Shown: positions 1-7,297 of the stretch, piece after piece
How positions within the stretch are numbered: position 1 is the first letter of the stretch
How the letters are laid out: every line of letters begins with the position of its first letter
Program-made: the position numbers and the translations under genes
Source: Bacillota bacterium
Lineage (GTDB): Bacteria; Bacillota; UBA4882; UBA10575
DNA: 64,000 nt
Assembly: GCA_012838955.1 (NCBI GenBank)
Contig: DUOH01000021.1
Span: 1-64,000 of the forward strand
Direction: 5' to 3'
The notes under the pieces: generated by a model
Told to the model about the DNA's origin: nothing
The model's input: only the letters and a program-made list of their open reading frames with translations
Database searches by the model: none

Positions 1-109
1 GAGGTATAACGAGTTTCTACAGGATTTTCCCGGGATTGAAAAGCGGGTTAAGAAGGAGCATATCGCCTCTTATTTGGGGATTTCGCCTGATTTGATCGGT
101 AGAAGATGA
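1..109 (+). CDS. C-terminal end of a Crp/Fnr-type transcriptional regulator (partial)
   Basis: Only the last 35 codons lie in the window, read from base 2 to a TGA at 107-109. The visible tail contains FLQDFPGIEKRV and then IASYLGISPDLIGRR, which is how the winged-helix domain of many Crp/Fnr-family regulators ends, with the recognition helix in the IASYLGIS segment. Such proteins carry an N-terminal cyclic-nucleotide-like sensor domain and bind promoters as dimers. The sensor domain is outside the window, so the ligand and targets cannot be judged. The next features on this strand are a structured noncoding stretch and a terminator. Confidence 0.6.
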   Translation, partial: RYNEFLQDFPGIEKRVKKEHIASYLGISPDLIGRR

Positions 110-172
110 CATATTAGGTGACGCTGCTCGTGTCCGAGGTAACGGAGACATATATCAGAGAAAGAATAAAAA

Positions 173-358
173 AGAGCTGTTCACACAAGGAAGCGAGTTA
201 CTTCTGTGCACAGCTCTCCTTTGCTTGGAGCCTTTGGCTCCACCGCATCGTCAGCGGGTATCATGCCCCCGCTTACTCGGCTTTACGAACCTTCCGTTGC
301 TAAAAGGTTGGGTGGTCTGCGCCACCAAGTGAGTTATGCGGCCCAGCCTCACTTTTTT
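173..358 (+). ncRNA. Candidate structured RNA of six tandem hairpins ending in a terminator
   Basis: No convincing gene covers this stretch, but it folds by eye into consecutive hairpins. A long one is 173-180 with 210-217, extended by 182-185/205-208 and 190-193/201-204. The others are 226-232/236-242, 253-258/268-273, 288-293/304-309 and 311-315/322-326. A final stem, 327-333/348-354, runs into a T-tract and looks like an intrinsic terminator. Two overlapping short reading frames cross it without good ribosome binding sites. The arrangement suggests a small RNA or long leader of about 190 nt. I could not match it to 6S RNA, tmRNA, SRP RNA or a known riboswitch, so the identity is open. Confidence 0.45.
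327..358 (+). terminator. Intrinsic terminator of the candidate RNA
   Basis: A 7-bp stem AAGTGAG/CTCACTT (327-333 with 348-354) is followed by a run of T residues. It closes the hairpin-rich stretch at 173-326. Confidence 0.6.
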
Positions 359-377
359 ATTAATAAAAGGGAGGAAA

Positions 378-455
378 ATGAAAAGGTTTTCTGCTGATTT
401 AAATATACCATTAGATAATGAAGGCGGTTTTGCAAAGGGGAAAATAATATGTTAA
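378..455 (+). CDS. Possible 25-residue peptide of unknown function
   Basis: An ATG at 378 follows a good Shine-Dalgarno sequence (AAGGGAGG at 368-375) and opens 25 codons before TAA at 453-455. The peptide is polar and ends in IIC; it has no signal peptide, membrane segment or motif I recognise. It lies just after a terminator with no obvious promoter of its own. It could be a small peptide gene or the stub of a decayed gene. The remaining noncoding bases up to 538 are AT-rich and show nothing further. Confidence 0.2.
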   Translation: MKRFSADLNIPLDNEGGFAKGKIIC

Positions 456-538
456 AAAATTCACGCTTTACACAAATTTAACCTTATTTTTCCATACTGC
501 GCAACCGCTCCTTTATGAACTGGCATCATAGACAGGCC

Positions 539-1585
539 TTATACGATGGAATATGCTTTTTCCCGGTCTACTTTGACGATCTCCACCTCCCGGATTGATT
601 GGAGGATGGCAAAGACGGCGCGCATATCTCCCAGTTCCATCTCGGGAGGGACACCCAAGGCTTCCTGGCCGTGCAGATGATGATAGAAGTTTAAGAGTTC
701 GTTGTAGTAGCCCCGCATGGGGCGAAAGCCTATTTCTTCATGGTCTTCGTTATTATAAAACAGGTTAATAATCCCACAGGTGGTGTTCTCCAGATAAATC
801 AGGCCGTTGGCGCAGAAAATACGCAAACCAATGGAGGGTTTTTGCGGTTCCCGGCCGGCCGGATAATAGGAGAACTGACCAATTACTCCACTGAAAAACT
901 GCAAATTTACAGTGAGAGCGGCATACGGGCTGTAATCGTCATTCTGGGGAAGACCGAAGGCTTGCAGGTTTTTGATTCCACCAAAGATATGGCGGATGCC
1001 TGCCAGGTTATGGATGGCGGCGTCCAGTATATCCCCGCCGGGGTATACTGGATGTTGGCGCCACTCTTTTGCGGAAAATGTATTCTTCTTCATGGCGCAC
1101 GGAAAGCAGTTAGTGCTGTTGTAGATGAAGAAGACCGGTGGTCCCAGTTTTTCTTCGGTGACCAGTTTTCTGATGAGGTTGAACTCCTCGCTATACCGGT
1201 AGTTTTCAGCGATCATCATCTTAATTCCGTAGCGAAGTGGCAGCTCTTGAGTGGCCAAAGCCTCCTGGTAGGTGGCGCCCATTGGTTTCTCCAATATAAT
1301 GTTCTTCCCGGCCTTGGCCGCCTCAGCTGCCACGCGGTGATTATCGACGATTGGTGTTAAAATGTCAATTGCTTGTAGATCCGGCCGGTGGATTAATTGC
1401 CGGTAATCAGTATAGATGTCTTTGGGTGCGAGACCGAGCACTCGCCCCCAGCTCTCTGCCAGTTCAGGTTGGAGATCACAGACGGCTCCGATTTCATAAT
1501 ACTCAGCTAACTCGCGGAAGGCAGGATAGTGCAGTTTTTCCCAGGCCATTCCGGTACCGATCACACCGATACGAACTTTTTCCAT
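539..1585 (-). CDS. Gfo/Idh/MocA-family NAD(P)-dependent oxidoreductase
   Basis: This 348-residue protein has the N-terminal Rossmann motif of the family, VRIGVIGTGMAW at residues 4-15, and the characteristic ILEKPMGATYQEA segment near residue 97, whose EKP lysine takes part in catalysis. The C-terminal half fits the Gfo/Idh/MocA alpha/beta domain. Family members oxidise or reduce sugars, inositols and related polyols in the cytoplasm, but sequence alone does not give the substrate. The ATG at 1583-1585 is preceded on the minus strand by GGAGGG, so the start is well supported. The gene stands alone, facing away from cheR across about 240 bp, and its neighbours give no pathway clue. Confidence 0.9.
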   Translation of the reverse strand: MEKVRIGVIGTGMAWEKLHYPAFRELAEYYEIGAVCDLQPELAESWGRVLGLAPKDIYTDYRQLIHRPDLQAIDILTPIVDNHRVAAEAAKAGKNIILEKPMGATYQEALATQELPLRYGIKMMIAENYRYSEEFNLIRKLVTEEKLGPPVFFIYNSTNCFPCAMKKNTFSAKEWRQHPVYPGGDILDAAIHNLAGIRHIFGGIKNLQAFGLPQNDDYSPYAALTVNLQFFSGVIGQFSYYPAGREPQKPSIGLRIFCANGLIYLENTTCGIINLFYNNEDHEEIGFRPMRGYYNELLNFYHHLHGQEALGVPPEMELGDMRAVFAILQSIREVEIVKVDREKAYSIV

Positions 1586-1826
1586 GTGTAGTCCCTCCGT
1601 TCATAATCTTCCCCAAAGAACCCGGTTTATGCTCTTTCCCTACAGGTGAGCGGAGGTTCGGGTTTGCCCCACCTGGGAATGGGTGGTAAGGAATTTTACC
1701 TGTTGCCCCCGGCTTTATTTCGGCAGGAAATGAAGACGGTCTGTCGAAGAAAATTTCGATAAGCTTTTGGAGCCAAGTGCTACCGGAAAGATTGGAATAA
1801 CATATTTAGAAAAAGGATGAGTAAGG

Positions 1827-2618
1827 ATGCCATTAAGTTATGCGGAGTTCAAATCGAAAGTCTCAACACTGGTTGGAATAGACCTTTTTCTCTACAAGAG
1901 CCAGCAGATGGATAGGAGGATTCATTCCTTAATGACCCTTTGGGGTTTGAAAAGTTACGAAGAGTACCTGGAAGTACTGACTAACAACCCCGTAAGATTT
2001 CAGGAGTTTTTAAAGAAACTGACTATCAATGTATCGGAATTCTTCCGCAATCCCGAACGGTACATGGATCTATGGGAGACTATTCTTCCGGAACTCCTCA
2101 AGGAACGGCCAAGAATTAAAATCTGGAGCGCCGGATGTTCCAATGGGGCGGAGCCTTACTCCGTGGCCATTATCTTGAATGAATTATCCGCCTTATCCCG
2201 GGCTACGCTCTTAGGGACTGATCTTGACGCGACCGTTTTAGCCAAGGCCCGCGCCGGGGTGTATGCGGAGAATGAAATCAGGAGTCTGCCTCCGGAGTTG
2301 GTGGAGAAGTATTTTCGCGAAGACAGAGGGTATTATCACTTAAGTGATTATATTCTCAAAGCGGTGACGTTTAAAAAGCATAACTTGCTTGTAGACAGGT
2401 TTGAGCATGACTTTGACCTGATTATCTGCAGAAATGTGGTTATTTACTTTACCGAAGAGGCAAAAAACGAGCTATACAAGAAATTTTATCGTTCTCTACG
2501 TCCGGGAGGATATTTTTGGGTGGGCGGCACGGAGCCGTTACTCAACTACAAAGCCTTGGGTTTTGAGAATACTATTTCTTCTTTTTACAAGAAAATCGAG
2601 ACCGTGGAAGGAGAATGA
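1827..2618 (+). CDS. cheR: CheR-type protein-glutamate O-methyltransferase
   Basis: The 263-residue protein has the two-part CheR layout: an N-terminal helical domain (about residues 1-75) and a SAM-dependent methyltransferase domain. Visible markers are NVSEFFRNPERY near residue 69, the SAM-binding stretch IWSAGCSNGAEPYSVAI near residue 94, and the later DLIICRNVVIYF motif. CheR enzymes methylate glutamates of methyl-accepting chemotaxis receptors using SAM. No other chemotaxis gene (cheA, cheB, cheW or a receptor) is in the window, so it may serve a system elsewhere or a non-chemotaxis signalling role. AAGGATGAG precedes the ATG at 1827. It is separated from acpS by about 90 bp. Confidence 0.9.
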   Translation: MPLSYAEFKSKVSTLVGIDLFLYKSQQMDRRIHSLMTLWGLKSYEEYLEVLTNNPVRFQEFLKKLTINVSEFFRNPERYMDLWETILPELLKERPRIKIWSAGCSNGAEPYSVAIILNELSALSRATLLGTDLDATVLAKARAGVYAENEIRSLPPELVEKYFREDRGYYHLSDYILKAVTFKKHNLLVDRFEHDFDLIICRNVVIYFTEEAKNELYKKFYRSLRPGGYFWVGGTEPLLNYKALGFENTISSFYKKIETVEGE

Positions 2619-2709
2619 AGCGTAATGATATTTTTGTGAGACATCAGCCATGACGTCGAAGTATCAACAGAAAATGGTGGAGCAGAAAAGCAGAAAGGGT
2701 TCTGAGAAA

Positions 2710-3084
2710 ATGGTTAAAGGCACAGGTATTGATCTGGTGAGTATCCCGCGTTTTAACGAAGCGCTGAACCGTAGAGGCCGGAGGTTATTGGAGAAGGTCT
2801 TTACCCCTGCGGAGCGGGAAGCCTGCGGCTGGCGGGCACACAAGTTGGCGGGGCGCTTTGCCGCCAAGGAAGCCTTCTTTAAAGCATTGGGTACCGGTTT
2901 TCGCGGGTTTAAGTGGCACGATCTGGAAGTAAGAAATAATGAATTGGGCGCGCCTTATCTCCACTTCTCCCCACGCTTAGCCGGACATATTGGGGCTCAG
3001 GGGATAACCTGCGCGCATCTAAGCATTTCTCATGATCAGGAGTACGCCATCGCCCAGGTTATTTTAGAGGGTGAATATAGATGA
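2710..3084 (+). CDS. acpS: Holo-[acyl-carrier-protein] synthase
   Basis: AcpS transfers 4'-phosphopantetheine from coenzyme A to the serine of apo-ACP, activating it for fatty-acid synthesis. The protein shows the expected GTGIDLVSIPRF at its N-terminus, including the metal-binding aspartate, and AGRFAAKEAFFKALG in the middle, both family signatures. I chose the ATG at 2710 rather than the longer frame from 2650 because AcpS proteins normally begin just before this GxGIDxV motif and AGAAAGGG precedes it; this gives 124 residues, the usual length. The stop overlaps the next start (ATGA at 3081-3084), and the acpS-nnr-alr order is common in Bacillota. Confidence 0.93.
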   Translation: MVKGTGIDLVSIPRFNEALNRRGRRLLEKVFTPAEREACGWRAHKLAGRFAAKEAFFKALGTGFRGFKWHDLEVRNNELGAPYLHFSPRLAGHIGAQGITCAHLSISHDQEYAIAQVILEGEYR

Positions 3085-4652
3085 GACTGGTCAAAGCGGC
3101 GGAAATGAAAGAAATCGACCGGAAAGCCATGACCGATTATGCTATTCCGGGGATAATTCTCATGGAACACGCGGCCAACGCGCTCTTTCAAGTAATAAAG
3201 GAGAAATTTCCTTCGCCGGTGAAGACCGGCGTTATCTGTGGCCGTGGAAATAACGGCGGAGACGGATGGGCCCTTGCCCGCCTGTTACTGCAGGCCGGTT
3301 GGGACGTTACTGTCTTTCATCCGGGATTAGGGGTTGCTCTTCCACCGGATGCCGGACAAAACAGAGAAATCAGCCTTAGGCTGGGAGTACGGGCGGAAGA
3401 TTGGGAGACGCTGCTGGACGCGGCGGAAAATATACAGAGTTATGACTTGCTCATCGACGCCCTCTTGGGTAGCGGATTCCGGGGACAGGCGGAAGGAGAT
3501 TACGGACGCTTGATTGAGCTCATTAACTCCTCAGGCAAGCCAGTGATCGCGGTGGATCTTCCCTCCGGTCTAGAAGCTGATACCGGCCGGGTGAACGGCC
3601 CGGTGGTAAAGGCGGGACAAACAGTAACTTTCGGCCTGCCCAAAATAGGTTTACTGGCCTATCCGGGGCGGGTGTTCGCCGGGGAGATAATTATTGACCA
3701 CATCGGCCTTCCACAGCAATTATTAGACAAAGAGCACTCTAAATACTTCACTTATCTACCGGAAGAAGTGAAAAAAATGCGGCCTCGAAGAAAGGCGGAG
3801 GCCCATAAAGGCAGTTGCGGGCGGCTTTTGGTCATCGGGGGCAGCGCCGGTTTGACCGGGGCCCCGGTCTTAACCGGGATGGGCGCTTTACGGAGCGGCG
3901 CCGGTCTGGTCACTCTCGGTCTCCGCGATGGTCTGCTCCTGACGGAAAAGCCCCCGGAATTGATGGTTAAATCCTGGTCCCATCTTCATCAGGAGATTGA
4001 GACTTTGGGATTAGGTCGGGAATATGATGCGGTGATCATCGGTCCCGGCTTATCAACCGCACTGGATGGCCGGGAATTGCTGCTTAAGGTATTGACCATA
4101 GAAAACCTAATCAAGGTGCTGGATGCCGATGCTTTGAATATCATGTCCACCGTAGGAGAGTGGTGGACTAAAGCCAAGGGTCCGCTGGTTCTGACTCCGC
4201 ATCCCGGTGAAATGGCCCGTTTAACCGGATTGAGCATTGCCGTAGTACAAAAAGACCGGCTGGCCATTGCGGAGGAATACGCAGCGCGCTGGCAGGCGGT
4301 TGTAGTTCTAAAAGGGGCGGGAACAACCGTCGCCTCTCCCGAGGGGTTAACCTATATCAATCCCACCGGTAATCCGGGGCTAGCCACGGGTGGAACCGGA
4401 GATCTTTTATCCGGGATGATCGGGGCGTTTTTGGGACAAGGACTTTCTCCGTTGGAAGGGGCTTGCCTTGGCGTGTATATGCACGGGGCGGCTGCGGATC
4501 TGGCTGCGGAAGAGGTAGGTTATACCGGGATGATTGCCGGGGATGTACTCTTCAGGTTGCCTCGGGTTCTGATGGGAAAATTCGCAAAGGTGGGAGTTGA
4601 CTCAGTGGGCGGACGGTATACGCTGGCTCCGCCTGTGCGGGAAGACCTTTGA
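3081..4652 (+). CDS. nnr: Bifunctional NAD(P)H-hydrate epimerase / ADP-dependent dehydratase
   Basis: This 523-residue protein fuses the two repair enzymes for hydrated NADH and NADPH. The N-terminal epimerase domain (YjeF_N, about residues 1-215) shows AMTDYAIPGIILMEHAA and the nucleotide-site GRGNNGGDGWALAR. The C-terminal dehydratase domain (carbohydrate kinase-like, about 225-505) shows LDADALNI, TPHPGEMARL and GNPGLATGGTGDLLSG. Together they epimerise R-NAD(P)HX and dehydrate S-NAD(P)HX using ADP. Start and acpS stop overlap by four bases, indicating translational coupling. The length and both active regions look intact. The protein is cytoplasmic. Confidence 0.95.
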   Translation: MRLVKAAEMKEIDRKAMTDYAIPGIILMEHAANALFQVIKEKFPSPVKTGVICGRGNNGGDGWALARLLLQAGWDVTVFHPGLGVALPPDAGQNREISLRLGVRAEDWETLLDAAENIQSYDLLIDALLGSGFRGQAEGDYGRLIELINSSGKPVIAVDLPSGLEADTGRVNGPVVKAGQTVTFGLPKIGLLAYPGRVFAGEIIIDHIGLPQQLLDKEHSKYFTYLPEEVKKMRPRRKAEAHKGSCGRLLVIGGSAGLTGAPVLTGMGALRSGAGLVTLGLRDGLLLTEKPPELMVKSWSHLHQEIETLGLGREYDAVIIGPGLSTALDGRELLLKVLTIENLIKVLDADALNIMSTVGEWWTKAKGPLVLTPHPGEMARLTGLSIAVVQKDRLAIAEEYAARWQAVVVLKGAGTTVASPEGLTYINPTGNPGLATGGTGDLLSGMIGAFLGQGLSPLEGACLGVYMHGAAADLAAEEVGYTGMIAGDVLFRLPRVLMGKFAKVGVDSVGGRYTLAPPVREDL

Positions 4653-4746
4653 GTGTTATAGAGTTATGGCTGTTTTGCCGGAAAGTAATGGGGTTCAGGC
4701 AGTTACCGAATTATGTTGATCGCGTAAAGAGAAAGAGGGGTGGATT

Positions 4747-5886
4747 GTGCCAAGATACGGTGAGGAAAGAATACGGCCGGTCTGGGTGGAGGTGGACCTG
4801 GAGGCCGTTGAGGATAATGTGCGGAAGATTAGAGAGGTAGTTGGGGCAAAACCCAAAATCATGGCTGTGGTTAAGGCCGAGGCATACGGGCACGGCGCCG
4901 TCGCAGTGGCTAAAGCGGCTGTTTCCGCCGGCGCCGAATGGCTGGGCGTGGCCATGCCGGAAGAAGGGATCGCCTTAAGAGACGCGGGAATTGACGAGCC
5001 CATCCTGGTCTTTGGGCCGCTCTTGCCTGAACAGGCCGGGCAATTCTGCGCGCACCGGCTGACCGGTAGTATCACCACGTTTGAGAGCGCCTTGGCCCTG
5101 TCCAGGGAGGCCGAACGCAGAGGAATAGAGGCTGCGGTACATGTGAAGGTTGATACCGGCATGGGCCGGGTGGGGATCCGGCCCCAGGAGGCGGAGGCAT
5201 TTGTCGGCCGTCTGCTGACCCTGCCCCGGATCAAAGTGGAAGGGATCTACTCCCATTTTGCCACAGCCGATGAAGGGGATCTCACCTATGCCTACCATCA
5301 ATTGGCAGTGTTTCAACGCGTCTTGTCTGACCTGAAGAGGGCGGGGATTGATATTCCCGTAAAACATTTGGCCAACAGCGCCGGGATGCTTAATATTCCG
5401 GAGAGCCGTTTTGATCTGGTACGGGCCGGAATCGTACTTTATGGGTTATATCCTTCGCCGACGTTCAACCGCAACTTGATTTCCGTGAAACCCGCCTTCA
5501 CCCTGAAGGCCCGGGTCACGCAGGTGAAAAGGGTGCCGCCGGGTACAGGGATTAGTTACGGACAGCATTATCAGACAAAAAAAGAGACGAACATTCTGAC
5601 CCTGCCCCTTGGTTATGCCGACGGATGGACCAGGGCTTTGAGCGGAAAAGCCCGGGTTTTGGTGAAGGGTCGCTCCTATCCTTTAGTGGGCACAATCTGT
5701 ATGGATCAGTGTATGGTAGAGGTGGGCGATACCCAAGTGGAGGTGGGCGAAGAGGTAGTGCTCATCGGTAAACAAGGCCGGGCAGAGATTACAGTTGATC
5801 AGATCGCAGCCCAACTCGATACCATCAGTTACGAAGTGGTCAGCATGATCAGCGATCGGGTGCCCCGGATTTATACACGGATTTAA
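4747..5886 (+). CDS. alr: Alanine racemase
   Basis: Alr interconverts L- and D-alanine with pyridoxal phosphate, supplying D-alanine for peptidoglycan. The PLP lysine is Lys43 in VVKAEAYGHGA and the second catalytic residue is Tyr271 in GTGISYGQHY; HVKVDTGMGRVG (residues 132-143) and LVGTICMDQCMV are further family markers. The 379-residue length is typical. A GTG start at 4747 is preceded by AGAGGGG, and the protein begins with the usual RPVWVEVDL segment. A gap of 94 bp separates it from nnr, and a terminator lies downstream at 5960-5990. The frame at 4649-4840 overlapping its beginning is judged spurious. Confidence 0.96.
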   Translation: MPRYGEERIRPVWVEVDLEAVEDNVRKIREVVGAKPKIMAVVKAEAYGHGAVAVAKAAVSAGAEWLGVAMPEEGIALRDAGIDEPILVFGPLLPEQAGQFCAHRLTGSITTFESALALSREAERRGIEAAVHVKVDTGMGRVGIRPQEAEAFVGRLLTLPRIKVEGIYSHFATADEGDLTYAYHQLAVFQRVLSDLKRAGIDIPVKHLANSAGMLNIPESRFDLVRAGIVLYGLYPSPTFNRNLISVKPAFTLKARVTQVKRVPPGTGISYGQHYQTKKETNILTLPLGYADGWTRALSGKARVLVKGRSYPLVGTICMDQCMVEVGDTQVEVGEEVVLIGKQGRAEITVDQIAAQLDTISYEVVSMISDRVPRIYTRI

Positions 5887-5959
5887 CTTTTCCAGAGGTG
5901 GTTTAGTATCACCAAATAAGAAGGTCAAAATAAGCGAATCTGCTTATAACAGCCGAAAG

Positions 5960-5990
5960 ATGACTTCTGAGGAACAGGAGTCATTTTTTT
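5960..5990 (+). terminator. Intrinsic terminator after alr
   Basis: A ten-base stem (ATGACTTCTG with CAGGAGTCAT, one G-T pair) around a five-base loop is followed by seven T residues. It lies about 75 bp after alr and probably ends the acpS-nnr-alr transcript. Confidence 0.8.
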
Positions 5991-6207
5991 GTCGAACGCA
6001 AAGAAACGACTTTGCCTGTTAGATAGAGATTGGGAGTGCTTATTGCTGTTAATATACGACACCAATGTCGAATAGGTCGAATTTTTAAACCATTATCATG
6101 GAAAATAGCAAATTTTAAATTTAAATAACTATTATAAAATAAACTATAATGTTTCTATTACAACTACCGATATATAAAATGAAGAGAAGAAGTAGGGGGA
6201 ATACTAG
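5991..6207. other. AT-rich upstream region of the agr-like locus
   Basis: No gene is seen. The stretch becomes strongly AT-rich toward 6150 and contains TATAAT at 6145-6150 as a possible -10 element, without a good -35. The sequence GTCGAA occurs three times (around 5989, 6066 and 6078). An AGTAGGGGG-type ribosome binding site precedes agrB at 6208. Confidence 0.4.
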
Positions 6208-6828
6208 ATGCTCTTTCGAAGACTGGCGGATACTTGGGCGTCTACACTGGTGCAGGCTGCGGGAGAAGAAGATACCTATCGAAGAGATTTATCCCGGTAT
6301 GTCTTTGAGACTCTTCTGTCCGGCGCCTTATCATTGGCCTTTGTTCTGGTATTCTCCTTGCTCTTTGGGGTATTCCGGACCGCTCTGCTTATTACGGCAG
6401 CTATAGCCATTCTAAAGAGTGCTGCCGGTGGTTTGCACATGAGCACTCCCTTGCGTTGCGCCGTGACAGGCGCGTTTACCGTAGTGGTCCTCAGCTATTT
6501 GGCGCTATTGTTTCCCTGGTCCCGGTATTCGGCGTTTTTTCGACTTGTATTCCTGATCGCCATTAATGTAATTGTTTGGCGAAAAGCCCCTCTGGAGACG
6601 AAGAGGAAACCCCTGACTCCGTCGCACAAGTATAACCTGGCTGTCCTCTCCAGAGTCCTGGTTTTTTCCGCCTCCTTCTTCTGTTTGCTCTTTCCAAAAG
6701 TCCGGGGAATGAATGAACTCTTTTACGCCTTATTATTTCAGGGGATAAATCTGTTGGAGGTTACCGCCATAGGAGTGGGCAAGCTGGACCACATCATGGG
6801 CTACGTGGAAAAGAACCCGGTGTTTTAG
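6208..6828 (+). CDS. agrB: AgrB-type accessory gene regulator protease
   Basis: AgrB is a membrane cysteine endopeptidase that cuts the AgrD propeptide and helps form the cyclic thiolactone autoinducer. The 206-residue protein carries the family signature KSAAGGLHMSTPLRC: His77 and Cys84 are the catalytic pair and happen to have the same numbering as in Staphylococcus aureus AgrB. Several hydrophobic segments (about 38-70, 84-104, 110-130, 150-168 and 175-195) fit a multi-pass membrane protein. A candidate AgrD follows 229 bp downstream and an AgrC-like protein after that, on the same strand. The ATG at 6208 is preceded by AGTAGGGGG. AgrB also occurs without agr partners in some genomes, but here the cognate peptide is visible. 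Confidence 0.9.
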   Translation: MLFRRLADTWASTLVQAAGEEDTYRRDLSRYVFETLLSGALSLAFVLVFSLLFGVFRTALLITAAIAILKSAAGGLHMSTPLRCAVTGAFTVVVLSYLALLFPWSRYSAFFRLVFLIAINVIVWRKAPLETKRKPLTPSHKYNLAVLSRVLVFSASFFCLLFPKVRGMNELFYALLFQGINLLEVTAIGVGKLDHIMGYVEKNPVF

Positions 6829-6968
6829 AAGGAAAGTGGAGATGGGCTTGGTTGGGTACATGTTTTTTAAACCGGCAGGTGATTTTTTATTTTAAATTAT
6901 TAAGACCACACCACTGATAAGCAGAGATATATAAAACTACTTTTTATGCGACTCGCACTTTTAACAAA

Positions 6969-7028
6969 GCTGTGTAAGAGGCACAGCATCCTAATGCTCT
7001 TTCGTAGAGAGAAAGAAGAAAGAGTATT
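6969..7028 (+). other. Two hairpins in the agrB-agrD gap
   Basis: The 229-bp gap between agrB and agrD has no convincing gene but holds two stems. One is GCTGTG/CACAGC (6969-6974 with 6982-6987). The other is an 11-bp stem, AATGCTCTTTC/GAAAGAGTATT (6993-7003 with 7018-7028, one G-T pair). Neither is followed by a T-tract. They could be an mRNA processing or stability element that sets the agrD level. Confidence 0.4.
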
Positions 7029-7057
7029 GAATCTTTAAAGAAGGGAGGCTCGGAAAG

Positions 7058-7174
7058 ATGAAAAAGAAATTGGCTTCTTTATTAATCAGTTTGCTGATGG
7101 TTTTGGGTGCTTGCAGTATTAGTTCAGCTTGCCTTTTTGTTTGGTATCAACCGGAGTTGCCGGAGAGGAAGTAA
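7058..7174 (+). CDS. agrD: AgrD-type cyclic autoinducer peptide precursor
   Basis: This 38-codon gene encodes an AgrD-like propeptide. It has a basic N-terminus (MKKK), a hydrophobic amphipathic stretch (residues 5-18), a core ISSACLFVWY (21-30) and a charged, proline-rich tail QPELPERK (31-38). In clostridial AgrD proteins the ring starts at the cysteine before a QPE-type tail, as in the known Clostridium perfringens core CLWFT. The predicted thiolactone ring is therefore Cys25 to Trp29 (CLFVW), with uncertain N-terminal trimming. A strong AAGGGAGG at 7040-7047 precedes the ATG. AgrB would process it, and the AgrC-like protein downstream is the obvious receptor candidate. A second cysteine (Cys19) lies in the leader. 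Confidence 0.85.
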   Translation: MKKKLASLLISLLMVLGACSISSACLFVWYQPELPERK

Positions 7175-7175
7175 C

Positions 7176-7197
7176 ATATTAATGTCACCATTAATAT
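7176..7197 (+). other. Hairpin directly after agrD
   Basis: A perfect 9-bp stem, ATATTAATG/CATTAATAT, with a four-base loop starts two bases after the agrD stop. No T-tract follows, so it is more likely an mRNA 3'-end stabiliser or a partial attenuator than a full terminator. Confidence 0.4.
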
Positions 7198-7297
7198 CAT
7201 TTGAATAATAGTATAAAATGTGGTATATTTTTTTTTAAGATGGTTGGTATATTTTGTCTGTTTTGTAAAAGATTTATGGCTATCGGTGGTGTTATCC

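Noticed and set aside
118-397. Two overlapping plus-strand frames (118-303 and 206-397)
   Set aside because: They run through the six hairpins and the terminator, lack ribosome binding sites and encode low-quality peptides.
740-1360. 206-codon plus-strand frame opposite the Gfo/Idh/MocA gene
   Set aside because: It is the antisense shadow of a clear enzyme gene and has no family features.
4649-4840. 63-codon plus-strand frame overlapping the start of alr
   Set aside because: It has no ribosome binding site, covers the alr ribosome binding site and first 31 codons, and shows no motif.
6842-6895. 17-codon frame right after agrB as a possible second signalling peptide
   Set aside because: It has no cysteine or QPE-type tail, whereas the frame at 7058 has all AgrD features.
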